From Thainema sp966674685 (lineage in GTDB: Bacteria > Cyanobacteriota > Cyanobacteriia > Phormidesmidales > Phormidesmidaceae): DNA of 64,000 nt. The DNA lies in NCBI GenBank assembly GCA_966674685.1, contig CBKWJC010000015.1, positions 21,432 through 85,431 of the forward strand. Direction: 5' to 3'. The position numbers were made by a program, and so were the translations under genes. Under the pieces are notes generated by a model that worked only from the letters and a program-made list of their open reading frames with translations, searched no databases and was not told the DNA's origin. Shown here one piece after another: positions 34,214 to 44,222 of this stretch. Each line of letters starts with the position of its first letter. Position 1 is the stretch's first letter.

Positions 34214-37200
34214 ATGACAATCCATCAACGCACTCTCCTCGTCATTGCTGACTCAGATGAAGGTGATCGAGCCTATCGGCAGCAGTTACAGCAGGATGAG
34301 AACGTTGTCTACCGAATTTTATCGGAGCGGTTGAATACGCCAATATTGTCGCTAGCCTCGTCGCAGCAGATTGATGGCATCCTGCTGGGATTTCATCGAC
34401 CCTGTTCCGATAGCGTTCGGCTGCTGCGTCACTTGAAGGAGCTAATGGGCGATCGCTGCCCGCCTGTTGTTGTGATTGACAGCGATGATGCTGCAATAGC
34501 GGTGCAGGTGCTCAAAAATGGGGCTGCGGACTATTTGGTGAATGACCGGATGACGCCAGAAGATTTGCGTCTGGCCATGCGTAGCGCAATTGAGAATGCC
34601 GAACTGCGACAGCAACTCCAGCACAGCCAGGAGCAGTTTCAAACGTCGGTTGAGAATATGCTGGACTGCTTTGGCATCTTTTCCGCTATGCGGGATGAGG
34701 CAGGGCAGATTGTCGATTTTCGGATTGATTACCTGAACGAGGCTGCCTGTAAGAATACCCGGATGATCAAAGCGCTCCAGATTGGCCGGGGATTATGTGA
34801 GGTGCTGCCTGCTCATTGTCGGTCAGGACTGTTTGATGACTATTGCCGAGTGGTTGAAACGGCTGAACCCTTAATTAAAGATTCGCTTATCTACGATGAT
34901 ACGGATGGCGAACACCAGCTTCTGCGGGCTTTGGATATTCGGGTTAGCAAACTGAATGATGGTTTTGTGGCATCGTGGCGAGATGTGACCGAGCGCAAGC
35001 GGTTGGAGATGGAATTGGGCAACACTATCGCTGATTTACAGTGTCAGGAGGCCGCAATTCAGCAGCTAAACCGAGATTTGACGAATCGGGTGGCTGAGCT
35101 GCAGAGCCTGCTCGATATTATTCCTGTTGGCATTGCGATCGCAGATGATCCAACCTGTGCCCACATGCATCACAACGCCTATTTGCGGCAACTGCTGGGC
35201 GTTCCTCCGGGCAACAACATTTCCAAGAGCGCCCCGGCGGATGAGCAGCCTGCTTTTCGGGTCTTTCAGAATGGGCAGGAAATGCCAGTTGATGTGCTGC
35301 CTATGCAGCGATCCGTCAAGCAGGGCATTGATGTGCGCGATGAGGAAATGGATATTGTTTTACCGGATGGGACGGTACACCAGTTACTGTGCTATGCGAC
35401 GCCGCTGAGAGACGACCAAGAGCAAGTTCGAGGTGTGGTCGGGGCCTTTTTAGACATCACCCAGCGCAACCAGGATGCAGCCGCGCTGAAAGCGAGCCAA
35501 CAGCGCTACCGCGAGTTGGCCGAAGCGATGCCCCAAATGATCTGGACGGCGGACGCGATGGGAGTGGTCAACTACCGCAATCAGCGCTGGTACGAATATA
35601 CCGGACTGAGTGAGGCCGAGTCCATTGGCGTCGCCCGAGCGAATGCGATTCACCCCGATGAGCGCGATCTCGCATTGACTGAATGGAGAACCGCGATCGC
35701 AACTGGTGAAACTTTTGAAACAAAGTGCCGCTTCCGCCGCTGGGATGGTGAGTATCAGTGGTGCATTTGTCGAGCTGTGCCAACTCGCGATAGCCACAAC
35801 CAAATTACAGGCTGGATCGGCACAATTACTAATATTGACGACATCAAGCGTAGCAAAGCGCTGGTACAGCGGCAGTTGGCGGAAATCGAAGCCATTTATG
35901 AATCGGCTCCCATTGGCCTGAATATTCTGGATGCCGATCTGCGCTTTGTGCGGATCAATCAGCGGCTAGCAGATATCAACGGCTTGCCGATTGAGGCGCA
36001 TATCGGGCGGAGTATTCGGGAGTTATTTCCCGATTTGGCAGATACAGTGGAACGTCTGCTGCACCCCGTTTTGCAAACGGGAGAACCGCTGTTGAACGTC
36101 GAAATTCACGGTGAAACTCCGGCTCAACCGGGAGTACAGCGCGTCTGGCTCGAACACTTCTTCCCCTTAAAATCGGGCAATCGGGTGATTGGCATCAGCA
36201 CCGTTTGTGAAGAAATTACCGAACGGAATCAGGTTGAAGTGGCGCTCCGTCGAAGTGAACAGCGCTTTCGTGATATGGCAGACAATGCGCCCGCGATGAT
36301 TTGGGTGACAGATGCCACGGGCTATTGCACCTATCTCAACCAGGGCTGGTATGACTTCACGGGGCAGACGGAGGAGACGGGTTTAGGATTTGGCTGGCTC
36401 GGTGTCGTGCATCCAGAAGACAGCGAACGCTCCAAGACTGTGTTTTTACAAGCCAACACGCAGCACCAGGCGTTTCGGTTAGAGTACCGCTTGCGTCGTA
36501 GGGATGGAGTATACTGCTGGGCGATTGATGCGGCTAGCCCTTGGTTTGGTGAGAATGGCGAGTTTAAGGGGTACATCGGCTCGGTCATCGACATTAGCGA
36601 TCGCAAACAAGCCGAGGAAGCCCTGCGGATTTCCGAAGAGCGCTATCGCACCCTATTTGAGTCGATGAATGAAGGGTTTTGCGTCGCCGAGGTGCTGTTT
36701 GATCAGCACGATCAGCCGATAGATTATCGGCTGCTGGAGGTCAACTCTGTGTTTGAAAAACACTCCGGCCTCAAAAATGCTCAGGGTAAGACAGCTCGTG
36801 AGCTGCATCCAGGGCTGGAGCAGGACTGGATTGATCTCTATGCCAATGTCGTCCGGACGGGCGAACCCGTGCGCTATGAAAACTACTCTGAAGCTTTGAA
36901 TCGATGGTTCAGCGTTTCCTCTTTTCGCGTTGGCGCGGCGGACAGCCGCAAAGTGGCTATTCTATTTGAAGACGTTAGCGATCGCAAACAGACTGAAGAA
37001 GCCTTACGCCTCTCTGAGGATCGCTTACGTCTCACTCTTGAGTCAGCCGAGTTGGGCACCTGGGACTTCAACCCCGTCACCAACGTTCTGAAGTGGGACG
37101 AACAGTGCAAAGCGATGTTTGGTCTACCGCCCACAGCTGAAATTACCTGGGACGTTTTTCTGGCTGGTCTGCATCCAGACGATCGCGATCGCACCCATCA

Positions 37201-38663
37201 GGTGGTGCTGCAATCCTTTGATCCCAAAGGCGGCGGTGATTATGACATTGAGTACCGCACCGTAGGGCTAGAAGACGGCATCGAACGATGGTTGTCCGCC
37301 AAGGGAAAAGCCTTTTTTAACCCAGCCGGAGATGTCATTCGCTTTATTGGCACCGTCCTCAACATCACCGATCAGAAGCGAGCAGAGGCTGAACGAGAAC
37401 ACCTGCTACAGCTTGAGCAAGTTGCCCGCACTGAAGCCGAACGAGCCAACCGCATCAAAGATGAATTTTTGGCCGTGCTGTCCCACGAGTTGCGATCGCC
37501 CCTGAACCCGATTTTAGGCTGGGCAAAGCTGCTGCAAATTCGTCAGTTTGATGAAATTAAAACGGCTGAAGCCTTGGCCACAATTGAGCGCAATGCCAAG
37601 CTACAGACCCAACTGATTGACGACCTACTGGATATTGCCAAAATCCTGCGCGGCAAACTCAGCCTAAATATCACTCCCGTCAATCTCTCCTCAACGGTCA
37701 AAGCGGCAATTGAAACCGTCAAAATAAATATCCGCCGCGACTAAATCCGTCTCTCTGTATTCCGCATTACCGAACATCGGGCAGGTCTCCGGCGATGCTG
37801 CTCGCCTCCAGCAGATTGTTTGGAACCTGTTGTCCAATGCCATTAAGTTCACGCCCAGTGGCGGTCAGGTAGAGGTGAGGCTAGAGCGAATCAGTGGGGA
37901 GGAGCAAGGGGGCAGGGGGGCAACGGAGCAAGAAAATACCGCTCCCCTGTTCCCCCGCTCCCCCGCTCTCGCTCCCGCCTTTGCCCGCATCACCGTCACT
38001 GACACAGGCAAAGGCATCAACCCCGAATTCCTGCCCCATATCTTTGAGTCATTTCGCCAGGAAGATGCTTCAATCACGCGCCAGTATGGCGGTTTGGGTT
38101 TAGGCTTAGCAATTGTTCGAGAATTGGTTGAAGCTCATGGTGGCACTATTCAAGCTGAAAGCCTCGGTGAAGGATTGGGCGCAACGTTTACTGTACAGTT
38201 GCCGCTGTTGAATCTTGAACCAGTCAGTGAGCCGCGCGTTGAGTTGCCACAGATTGACCTTGATCTGACGGGTCTGCGGGTGCTGGCCGTTGATGATGAT
38301 GCCGATGCCCGAGAGTTACTAGCCGCATCGCTCATGCAGTATGGAGCAGATGTGCGGACAGTTGCCTCTGCACCAGAAGTACTAGCCAATTTGGCCGTTT
38401 TTCAACCAGATGTGCTGGTGAGCGATATCAGTATGCCGGATGTGGATGGTTATCAGTTAATTCAGCAGGTGCGTTCTCTACCACCTACAGCAGGCGGACA
38501 GGTTCCGGCCATTGCCCTGACGGCCTATGCCAGAAACAGCGATCGCAAACATGCGATCGCAAGTGGATATCAATGGCACCTCACAAAGCCCCTTGATCCG
38601 GAACGACTTGTCCAAGCCATAGCCGCACTCACACGCACCAAACCCAACCAGTTTGCCCCATAG
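34214..38663 (+). pseudogene. Large multi-PAS hybrid histidine kinase split by a frameshift
   Basis: The first frame (34214-37744, 1176 codons) encodes a degenerate N-terminal receiver, about seven PAS/PAC units and a HisKA domain with SHELRSP. It ends ETVKINIRRD-stop. The HATPase and C-terminal receiver continue in the +1 frame from about 37734 to 38663: GQVSGDAARLQQIVWNLLSNAIKFTPSGG, GKGI, GGLGLGLAI, then VLAVDDDADARELL with the acceptor Asp in VLVSDISMPDVDG. The switch falls in AAAATAAATATCC (about 37721-37733), so one extra base or two lost bases explain it. The full protein would be about 1480 residues. As it stands the first product lacks a catalytic ATP-binding domain. Sequencing error, true pseudogene or programmed shift cannot be told apart here. 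Confidence 0.85.
37894..37978 (+). repeat. G/C-rich low-complexity insert inside the HATPase coding region
   Basis: A G-rich run (GGAGCAAGGGGGCAGGGG near 37901) is followed by a C-rich complement (GCTCCCCTGTTCCCCCGCTC from 37951), forming an imperfect inverted repeat. It adds about 25 residues (EEQGGRGATEQENTAPLFPR onward) between VEVRLE and the ITVTDTGKGI strand, where related kinases have a short turn. It keeps the frame and resembles intergenic repeats. Confidence 0.7.
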
Positions 38664-38777
38664 GCTCCCTTGCTCCGTCGCCCCTTTACCCCCTTATCCA
38701 CCCTCCACCCATCCACCTATCTACCCATCCCTCCGCGTCCTAAAATTGAATTCCCCCGCCTTCCATGCTGCAATAAT
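38664..38777. repeat. C-rich spacer repeat
   Basis: Reverse-orientation copy of the G-rich spacer family: CCCTTATCCACCCTCCACCC, CATCCACCTATCTACCCATCC. No gene. It leads directly into the hairpin element at 38778. Confidence 0.55.
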
Positions 38778-38853
38778 ATGAAGTCCGGTTGAAAACCCAT
38801 AATTTATTTTTGGAGAAACGCTTGCGGAGCAAGCGTTTCTCCAAAAATAAATC
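38778..38853. repeat. Leader-plus-hairpin element, copy 1
   Basis: The leader ends GTTGAAAACCCATA (to 38801) and is followed at once by a perfect 24-bp stem, 38802-38825 / 38829-38852, loop GGA. The core of the stem is CGCTTGCGGAGCAAGCG. A second element at 44125 shares 22 of 24 leader bases but has a different, also perfect, stem. It lies 40 bp before the MDR gene. Confidence 0.85.
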
Positions 38854-38893
38854 GGGTTCTTGACAGGTTATTCGCAAGATTGGAAGGAGCATC

Positions 38894-39892
38894 ATGAAAG
38901 CGGCTTTGATGACTAGTACGGGTGCGCCAAATGTGCTGCAAATGGGCGATGTGCCGACTCCAGAGATTGGGTCAGACCGAGAACTGCTGGTCAAGCTAAA
39001 AGCAGCCGGGGTGAACCCAATTGACACCAAACTGCGGCAGCGCGGCACGTTCTATCCCGATCAGATGCCTGCGGTGCTGGGCTGTGACGGTGCCGGGATT
39101 GTGGAAGCCGTCGGGGCTGGCGTGCAGCAGTTTCAGGTGGGCGATCAGGTTTACTTCTGCAACGGCGGGTTAGGCGCACAGCCCGGTAACTATGCGGAAT
39201 ATGCCGTTGTGGATGAGCGCTTTGCGGCTGCTAAGCCCAAGTCAGTAGATTTTGCCACGGCGGCAGCGGCTCCGCTGGTGCTAATTACGGCCTACGAAGC
39301 GCTGTTTGATCGGGCCGAATTGCAGGCAGGTCAGACGGTACTGATCCATGCTGGAGCTGGCGGTGTGGGCCATGTGGCGATTCAACTGGCCAAAATCAAG
39401 GGCGCGAGCGTCTGTACAACCGTTGGCTCTGACGAAAAAGCGGATTTTGTGCGGCAGTTGGGCGCGGATCAGGTGATTTTCTATAAACAAACGGACTTTG
39501 TGCAGGCCGCGCAGGACTGGACAAAGGGCGAGGGTGTGGACGTGGGGTTTGATGCGGTCGGCGGTGAGAACTTTTCGCGCACGTTTTCGGCGATTAAGCC
39601 CTATGGCAAGGCGGTTTCTCTACTGGCTCCTGCCGATGAGATGGACTGGAAGACGGCGCGATCGCAGAATTTACGCATCAATTTTGAACTGATGCTGACG
39701 CCGATGATGCAGGGGTTGGTAGAAGCGCAGCAGCACCAAGCCGATATTCTCAAGCAGTGTGCGGGCTGGATCGATGCAGGTCAGCTCAGAGTGCATGTGG
39801 AGCACCAGCTATCGCTGCGACAGGCTGCCGAGGCGCATCGGCTGCTGGAGTCGGGTTCAATGATGGGAAAAATTGTGCTGCTGATTGATTAA
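38894..39892 (+). CDS. Zinc-free MDR quinone oxidoreductase-like protein
   Basis: Medium-chain dehydrogenase/reductase of the quinone oxidoreductase (QOR/zeta-crystallin) group, 332 residues. The GroES-like domain contains GVNPIDTKLRQRG and VLGCDGAGIVEAVG. The NADPH-binding AxxGxVG motif is HAGAGGVGHVAIQLAK near 155-170. The structural-zinc Cys cluster of alcohol dehydrogenases is absent, so it is a zinc-free member that reduces quinones or enones with NADPH. A GGAAGGAGC Shine-Dalgarno precedes the ATG. Exact substrate unknown. Confidence 0.88.
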   Translation: MKAALMTSTGAPNVLQMGDVPTPEIGSDRELLVKLKAAGVNPIDTKLRQRGTFYPDQMPAVLGCDGAGIVEAVGAGVQQFQVGDQVYFCNGGLGAQPGNYAEYAVVDERFAAAKPKSVDFATAAAAPLVLITAYEALFDRAELQAGQTVLIHAGAGGVGHVAIQLAKIKGASVCTTVGSDEKADFVRQLGADQVIFYKQTDFVQAAQDWTKGEGVDVGFDAVGGENFSRTFSAIKPYGKAVSLLAPADEMDWKTARSQNLRINFELMLTPMMQGLVEAQQHQADILKQCAGWIDAGQLRVHVEHQLSLRQAAEAHRLLESGSMMGKIVLLID

Positions 39893-39902
39893 TTCAGAAA
39901 GT

Positions 39903-40025
39903 GTAGGGTGTGGTGGCGAGTGGTAATGTGCCCATGGGGTCGAGGGGATCGAGGGCTGTAAGGGGCTGTAGAGGGTGGATGGGCAGTGGGTAGGGGAGTG
40001 AATAGGTGAGAGAGTGAGTGGGTGG
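39903..40025. repeat. G-rich low-complexity spacer
   Basis: Contains AGGGGCTGTAGAGGG (39961-39975), GGTCGAGGGGATCGAGGGCT, GGTGGATGGGCAGTGGGTAGG and GGTGGATGGGTAG. The last unit overlaps the start region of the next gene, so the first residues of a longer reading frame (from 40014) would be repeat-encoded. Confidence 0.6.
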
Positions 40026-42269
40026 ATGGGTAGTGTTACGTTGACATTGGCGTGTGATGGCAAGCAAGATGACTGGCGGTTGCTGTTGCTGCCAAGGCTG
40101 AATTTGCGGCGTTTGCTGATCATTGGGCTGAGCCTGGTATTTTGGATCAGCGCGATCGCACTTTTTCCTCTGCCCGTTCAAGCGGCTGTTGACTCATCAT
40201 CTTCATCATCGGAATTGACGCCGCTGACGCTGGAACTGCTGAAAGAGCGGATTCAGAATCCGAGTCAGTCCGACGGTACGCGGACAGTGGATTTACGCCG
40301 CACGCTGATTGACCTGCGCCCCGGTCAGAGCGAGATTGTGGACTCGTTTTACCCCCTGCTGCAGGGTCAGCTACAGGGTCAGGGTTTCGCCTACGGCTTG
40401 GACTTGAGCTACGCCAAAATTAAAGGTACATTTGATCTGCGCGAATTGGGCCTGCGGGCGCCGCTCTACGGCAAAGCTTTAGATCCAATTTTTTCCGATA
40501 AAGAAAAAGAACAGTTGAATCGCGATCGCAAACGGCTGAATCAAATTAGCCAGCTTTCGCGATCGCTGTTAATTCAAAGCCAACCCATTACGTCTCAAAT
40601 CACCGTCTTTCGGGGGCCATTAAAGCTGGTACAAACTCAGTTTGAGGGCGGCATTCAGGCATCCGATATGTTCTTTCTAAATCGAATTGAAGCTCAAGGC
40701 GCAATCTTCTGCGGGGATGCGACCTGGAATGAAGCTCGCTTTAGTAGTGCGGTGAACTTTACGGGCACGGTGTTCTGTCAGACAACTCGGTTTCGCAACG
40801 CCATTTTTTTTAGCGCCGCCCGCTTTAGCCAAACCCAGTTTCAAGGCTACGTCACGTTTCAGGGCAGTGAGTTTCAAAAAACGGCAAACTTTAACCGAGC
40901 AGACTTTAGCGAAACGGCTGATTTCAGCCGGATAAGCTGGAGTGAAAATGCCGACTTTGCCAAAACCACCTGGCATGAGCTGGCGAACTTAAATCGCAAT
41001 CATTTTTCGCAGTCCCTCTTTCTAACCGAAGCTCGCTTCGATGCGCCGCTGAGCCTGCGCGAGAGCCGATTTGAGCAACCCGCCAACTTACGCAGCGTCC
41101 AGATCTTTAAGCAGGCCGATTTTGGCGATACTTCGTTTGCCCAAGGTGCCTATCTGAATATTGCCAACCTCAAATTTAATCCCGAAGAAACTGAAATTCT
41201 CGGCAATCCCGGTAAAGTGAGCCGTCGTTTATCAGTGCCAACGCTTCAGGGTAATGAAACGCTGCTACGCAATTTAGTTCGCAATTTTCGCAATCTGGAG
41301 CAAATTGCCGACGCTAACCAAATTGAATACATGACCGAAACCCTGCGGCGTCAGTCGCTCCAGCAGCGTTTGCTGGGCATCAACGTGAATCGCGCCTCGG
41401 TGGAGCGACTCATGCAAGTGGGTTTCTCTGCCGAACAAGCCGCTGCCATTGCCCAACAGCGCGAGGATCAGCAGTTTACCAGCACGTCTGATTTACTCAA
41501 GCTGGATGAAGTCGATTTAGCCACCTATGTCAAAATGCGCGATCGCATTGTCGCGGGCCGCCCATTAACGCCCATTAGCTGGATCACCACGGCGCTGCAC
41601 TGGGCTGAGTTAAGCCTGCTGATTCTGCTCAGCCGCTATGGCACCAGCTTTGGCTTGACGTTTGGAGTGGGCATGGTCTCGCTGGCTTGCTTTGGCCTTC
41701 TGTTCTGGCTCGTGGATCGGGTGCGAGAACACCGATTCGCTGAAGGAATTACACTGCCAGAAGCCGCCTGGGTGTTGAGTAGCTTTGGGGCATTAGTAAT
41801 TGGTGGTATCAGCGCCATTGTTCGCAATTCTGACTATCCCCTACTCGCCCTGCTGAGCTTGAGTCTACTGATTATCCCCATTCCCGCCAGCCTGATCATT
41901 GGTCGCTATCGACAGCCCTCAGAAGAACCCGATCGCAGTTACTTTGTGGAAGACAGCAGCCTGCGCCAGTTGCGGATTTTGATTGGTCGCCTACCGATTA
42001 TGCCGCGCTATACGCCATTCTTTCGCGAACGCTATCAGCCCATCCTTTGGGAGCGGCGCTGGGGCTGGCTAAATTACTTCGACCTAAGCTTGAATAACTT
42101 ACTAAAATTTGGCTTCAACGATATCCGCATGCGCGATGAACAGATGCCGGGACTAATTACAGTCCTGGTTTGGTATCAGTGGGCGCTGGGACTGCTGTAT
42201 TTTGCACTGCTGTTGTGGACGCTGTCGCGGACAATTCCGGGGTTGAATTTGTTGATCTATTTTAAGTAG
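40026..42269 (+). CDS. Pentapeptide-repeat membrane protein with helix-hairpin-helix motif
   Basis: About 747 residues. Signal-anchor near 25-55 (LRRLLIIGLSLVFWISAIAL), then an exported region with degenerate pentapeptide repeats (A[DN]F/ARF units, about 195-380, e.g. ANFNRADFSETADFSRISW). Next is a helix-hairpin-helix-like segment, NVNRASVERLMQVGFSAEQAAAIAQQ (about 455-480), with a typical competence-type TSTSDLLKLDEV follow-up. The C-terminal third has about five membrane helices. The start at 40026 is uncertain because the preceding bases are an intergenic repeat. I do not know a function; the helix-hairpin-helix could bind DNA but its predicted location outside the cytoplasm makes that doubtful. 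Confidence 0.75.
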   Translation: MGSVTLTLACDGKQDDWRLLLLPRLNLRRLLIIGLSLVFWISAIALFPLPVQAAVDSSSSSSELTPLTLELLKERIQNPSQSDGTRTVDLRRTLIDLRPGQSEIVDSFYPLLQGQLQGQGFAYGLDLSYAKIKGTFDLRELGLRAPLYGKALDPIFSDKEKEQLNRDRKRLNQISQLSRSLLIQSQPITSQITVFRGPLKLVQTQFEGGIQASDMFFLNRIEAQGAIFCGDATWNEARFSSAVNFTGTVFCQTTRFRNAIFFSAARFSQTQFQGYVTFQGSEFQKTANFNRADFSETADFSRISWSENADFAKTTWHELANLNRNHFSQSLFLTEARFDAPLSLRESRFEQPANLRSVQIFKQADFGDTSFAQGAYLNIANLKFNPEETEILGNPGKVSRRLSVPTLQGNETLLRNLVRNFRNLEQIADANQIEYMTETLRRQSLQQRLLGINVNRASVERLMQVGFSAEQAAAIAQQREDQQFTSTSDLLKLDEVDLATYVKMRDRIVAGRPLTPISWITTALHWAELSLLILLSRYGTSFGLTFGVGMVSLACFGLLFWLVDRVREHRFAEGITLPEAAWVLSSFGALVIGGISAIVRNSDYPLLALLSLSLLIIPIPASLIIGRYRQPSEEPDRSYFVEDSSLRQLRILIGRLPIMPRYTPFFRERYQPILWERRWGWLNYFDLSLNNLLKFGFNDIRMRDEQMPGLITVLVWYQWALGLLYFALLLWTLSRTIPGLNLLIYFK

Positions 42270-42651
42270 GGGAAAGGGTTTTAGAGGATGTAGAGGGCTG
42301 TAGAGGAGGGCAAAGGCAGGTAAGCTTGGTTGCTCAACGCTCAAAAGTGCGGCGAGAAATGTGGGAAGTCATGGAGCAAGCAGGGCATGGAGTAAAGTTT
42401 GTTACTCCGTCACCCAATCACCCTATTGCTTGGCTACTCAGCACTCAGCACTTCTTCACATCCCTAAATGCTTGATGTCATGGGGTATATCAGCGATTTG
42501 TCAATTGTCATGCAGGTTTTATACTTTTGTCATAGGGTTGTCAACTTGACTGCTTAATCTAGGAAGTGTAAGGAAAAGTGCATAGCAAACACGCACGCTA
42601 CCAATTCCATAGCCCTCTATTAACCTAGTGATTAAGCAACCGGAAACATAT
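42270..42651. repeat. Spacer with G-rich repeat and ACTCAGC repeat
   Basis: Contains AGAGGGCTGTAGAGG (42292-42306) and ACTCAGCACTCAGCACTT (42436-42453), identical to the copy at 7289-7306. The protease promoter is expected between 42480 and 42640. A GTG at 42628 is in frame with the protease. Confidence 0.55.
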
Positions 42652-43893
42652 ATGACTAACGACATTCATTCCCGTAAGACTGCTGCTTGGAAAAAGCCTG
42701 TAACCTATCTATCGTTGATGCTGATGGGGGCAGGCATCGCTACGGCTGGCAGCATCGTCGCTAATGAATATAACTCGGGTACTAATGTGGCTGTTGCTCA
42801 AGAGGCTACCGAACCTGAAGTTGAGGTCGCTCCTGCGCCATCTACGAGTCAAGGATTAGGTGCGATCGCAGCCAGTGGTTCTAACTTTATCAGTGATGTC
42901 GTTGAGAACACAGGCCCTGCGGTTGTTCGAATTGACGCCACCCGCACCGTGCAGTCTCAGGTGCCTGAAGCCTTCAATGATCCCTTCTTTGAACGCTTCT
43001 TTGGTTCACAGATACCGATGCCGCCCCAAGAGCGACTACAAAGCGGTGTTGGCTCTGGCTTCATCATCAGCGACGATGGTCACATCATCACGAATGCCCA
43101 CGTCATAGACGGAGCAGATCGAGTAAGCGTCACGCTCAAGGATGGTCGCACCCTAGATGGCGAGGTACTAGGAACTGATCCTGTCACTGATGTAGCCGTG
43201 ATCAAAGTCAACGGCCAGGAAAATCTTCCCGTTGTTACGCTGAGCAATTCTGACCAGCTTCGTCCTGGTGAATGGGCGATCGCAATTGGTAACCCCCTCG
43301 GTCTAGACAACACCGTGACTGTTGGCATCGTCAGCGCAACGGGGCGCTCCAGCGGTCAGGTTGGTGTACCAGATAAGCGGGTTGATTTTATCCAAACCGA
43401 CACGGCCATTAACCCCGGCAACTCCGGTGGCCCGTTGCTGAATGATCGAGGTGAAGTGATTGGTGTGAACACTGCCATCATCCAGGGCGCACAGGGCATT
43501 GGCTTTGCTATCCCAATCAACGAAGCCAAGCAAATTGCTGAAGCACTAATTACCAATGGTCAGGTTGAGCACGCCTACCTTGGTGTGCAAATGGTCACGC
43601 TCGATCCCCACGTGAAATCTGAGATCAACAGCAATCCCAATAGCAACCTATCGATCAACGAAGATGAAGGTGTCCTCGTGGTTAAGGTCATGCCAAATTC
43701 TCCAGCGGCCAAAGCAGGTATCCGGGCCGGAGATGTGATTCAGAGTATTGACGGCCAAGCGGCTGAAGATTCAGAGTTGCTCCAGCGATTGGTATCCAAG
43801 AAGCGAGTTGGCGATCAATTAGAACTTAACATCCGCCGTAATCAGCAAGATGTTGAGCTTTCAGCGCGGCTAGAGACCATACCAAACCAGTAG
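42652..43893 (+). CDS. HhoA/HtrA-type periplasmic serine protease with PDZ domain
   Basis: Trypsin-like S1C protease involved in envelope protein quality control, as in cyanobacterial HhoA, HhoB and HtrA. The N-terminal membrane or signal segment lies at about 17-37. The catalytic triad is His150 (ITNAHVI), Asp180 (DPVTDVAVIK) and Ser258 (INPGNSGGPL), with the activation loop IQTDTAINPGN. One PDZ domain follows (about 300-405, starting YLGVQMVTL), including AAKAGIRAGDVIQSIDG. I start at the ATG at 42652 (MTNDIH); a GTG eight codons upstream is possible. Which of the three paralogues it is cannot be fixed from sequence alone. Confidence 0.93.
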   Translation: MTNDIHSRKTAAWKKPVTYLSLMLMGAGIATAGSIVANEYNSGTNVAVAQEATEPEVEVAPAPSTSQGLGAIAASGSNFISDVVENTGPAVVRIDATRTVQSQVPEAFNDPFFERFFGSQIPMPPQERLQSGVGSGFIISDDGHIITNAHVIDGADRVSVTLKDGRTLDGEVLGTDPVTDVAVIKVNGQENLPVVTLSNSDQLRPGEWAIAIGNPLGLDNTVTVGIVSATGRSSGQVGVPDKRVDFIQTDTAINPGNSGGPLLNDRGEVIGVNTAIIQGAQGIGFAIPINEAKQIAEALITNGQVEHAYLGVQMVTLDPHVKSEINSNPNSNLSINEDEGVLVVKVMPNSPAAKAGIRAGDVIQSIDGQAAEDSELLQRLVSKKRVGDQLELNIRRNQQDVELSARLETIPNQ

Positions 43894-44075
43894 GCTGCCA
43901 ACTTTTAATGGGTATCCTCTAAAGTTTGCAGCATTTCCCAACCTTGTGAGTACATAGAAGTGTGTATCTGTCTCCGGCAAAGAAAAACTTCTGTACTCCA
44001 CCAGCGTAGGAAATGCTGTATGACCTGATTATTACTACCGTTTCATTCATCCTCTATCTGTGGAAAGCACCTTGC

Positions 44076-44100
44076 AGCGCCCGTTACAGGGCGCTTTTTT
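44076..44100 (+). terminator. Intrinsic terminator of the HhoA-type protease
   Basis: AGCGCCC-GTTACA-GGGCGCT (44076-44095) followed by a T-run to 44100. Classic rho-independent form about 180 bp after the stop codon. Confidence 0.85.
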
Positions 44101-44124
44101 GTATCAGTTTGGCATTCATAACTC

Positions 44125-44222
44125 ATGAAGTCTAGTTGAAAACCCATAGTTGATCGGCTGTGCAACGTTTGCTCCGCAAACGTTGCACAGCCGATCAATT
44201 GGCTTCTTATACACAGACTTGA
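44125..44222. repeat. Leader-plus-hairpin element, copy 2
   Basis: The leader ends GTTGAAAACCCATA (to 44148) and is followed by a perfect 23-bp stem, 44150-44172 / 44176-44198, loop TCC. The right end reads CAGACTTGATA, roughly the inverse of the leader start ATGAAGTCT, giving imperfect terminal inverted repeats. Compared with copy 1 the stem sequence differs almost entirely, yet pairing is perfect in both. Confidence 0.85.
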
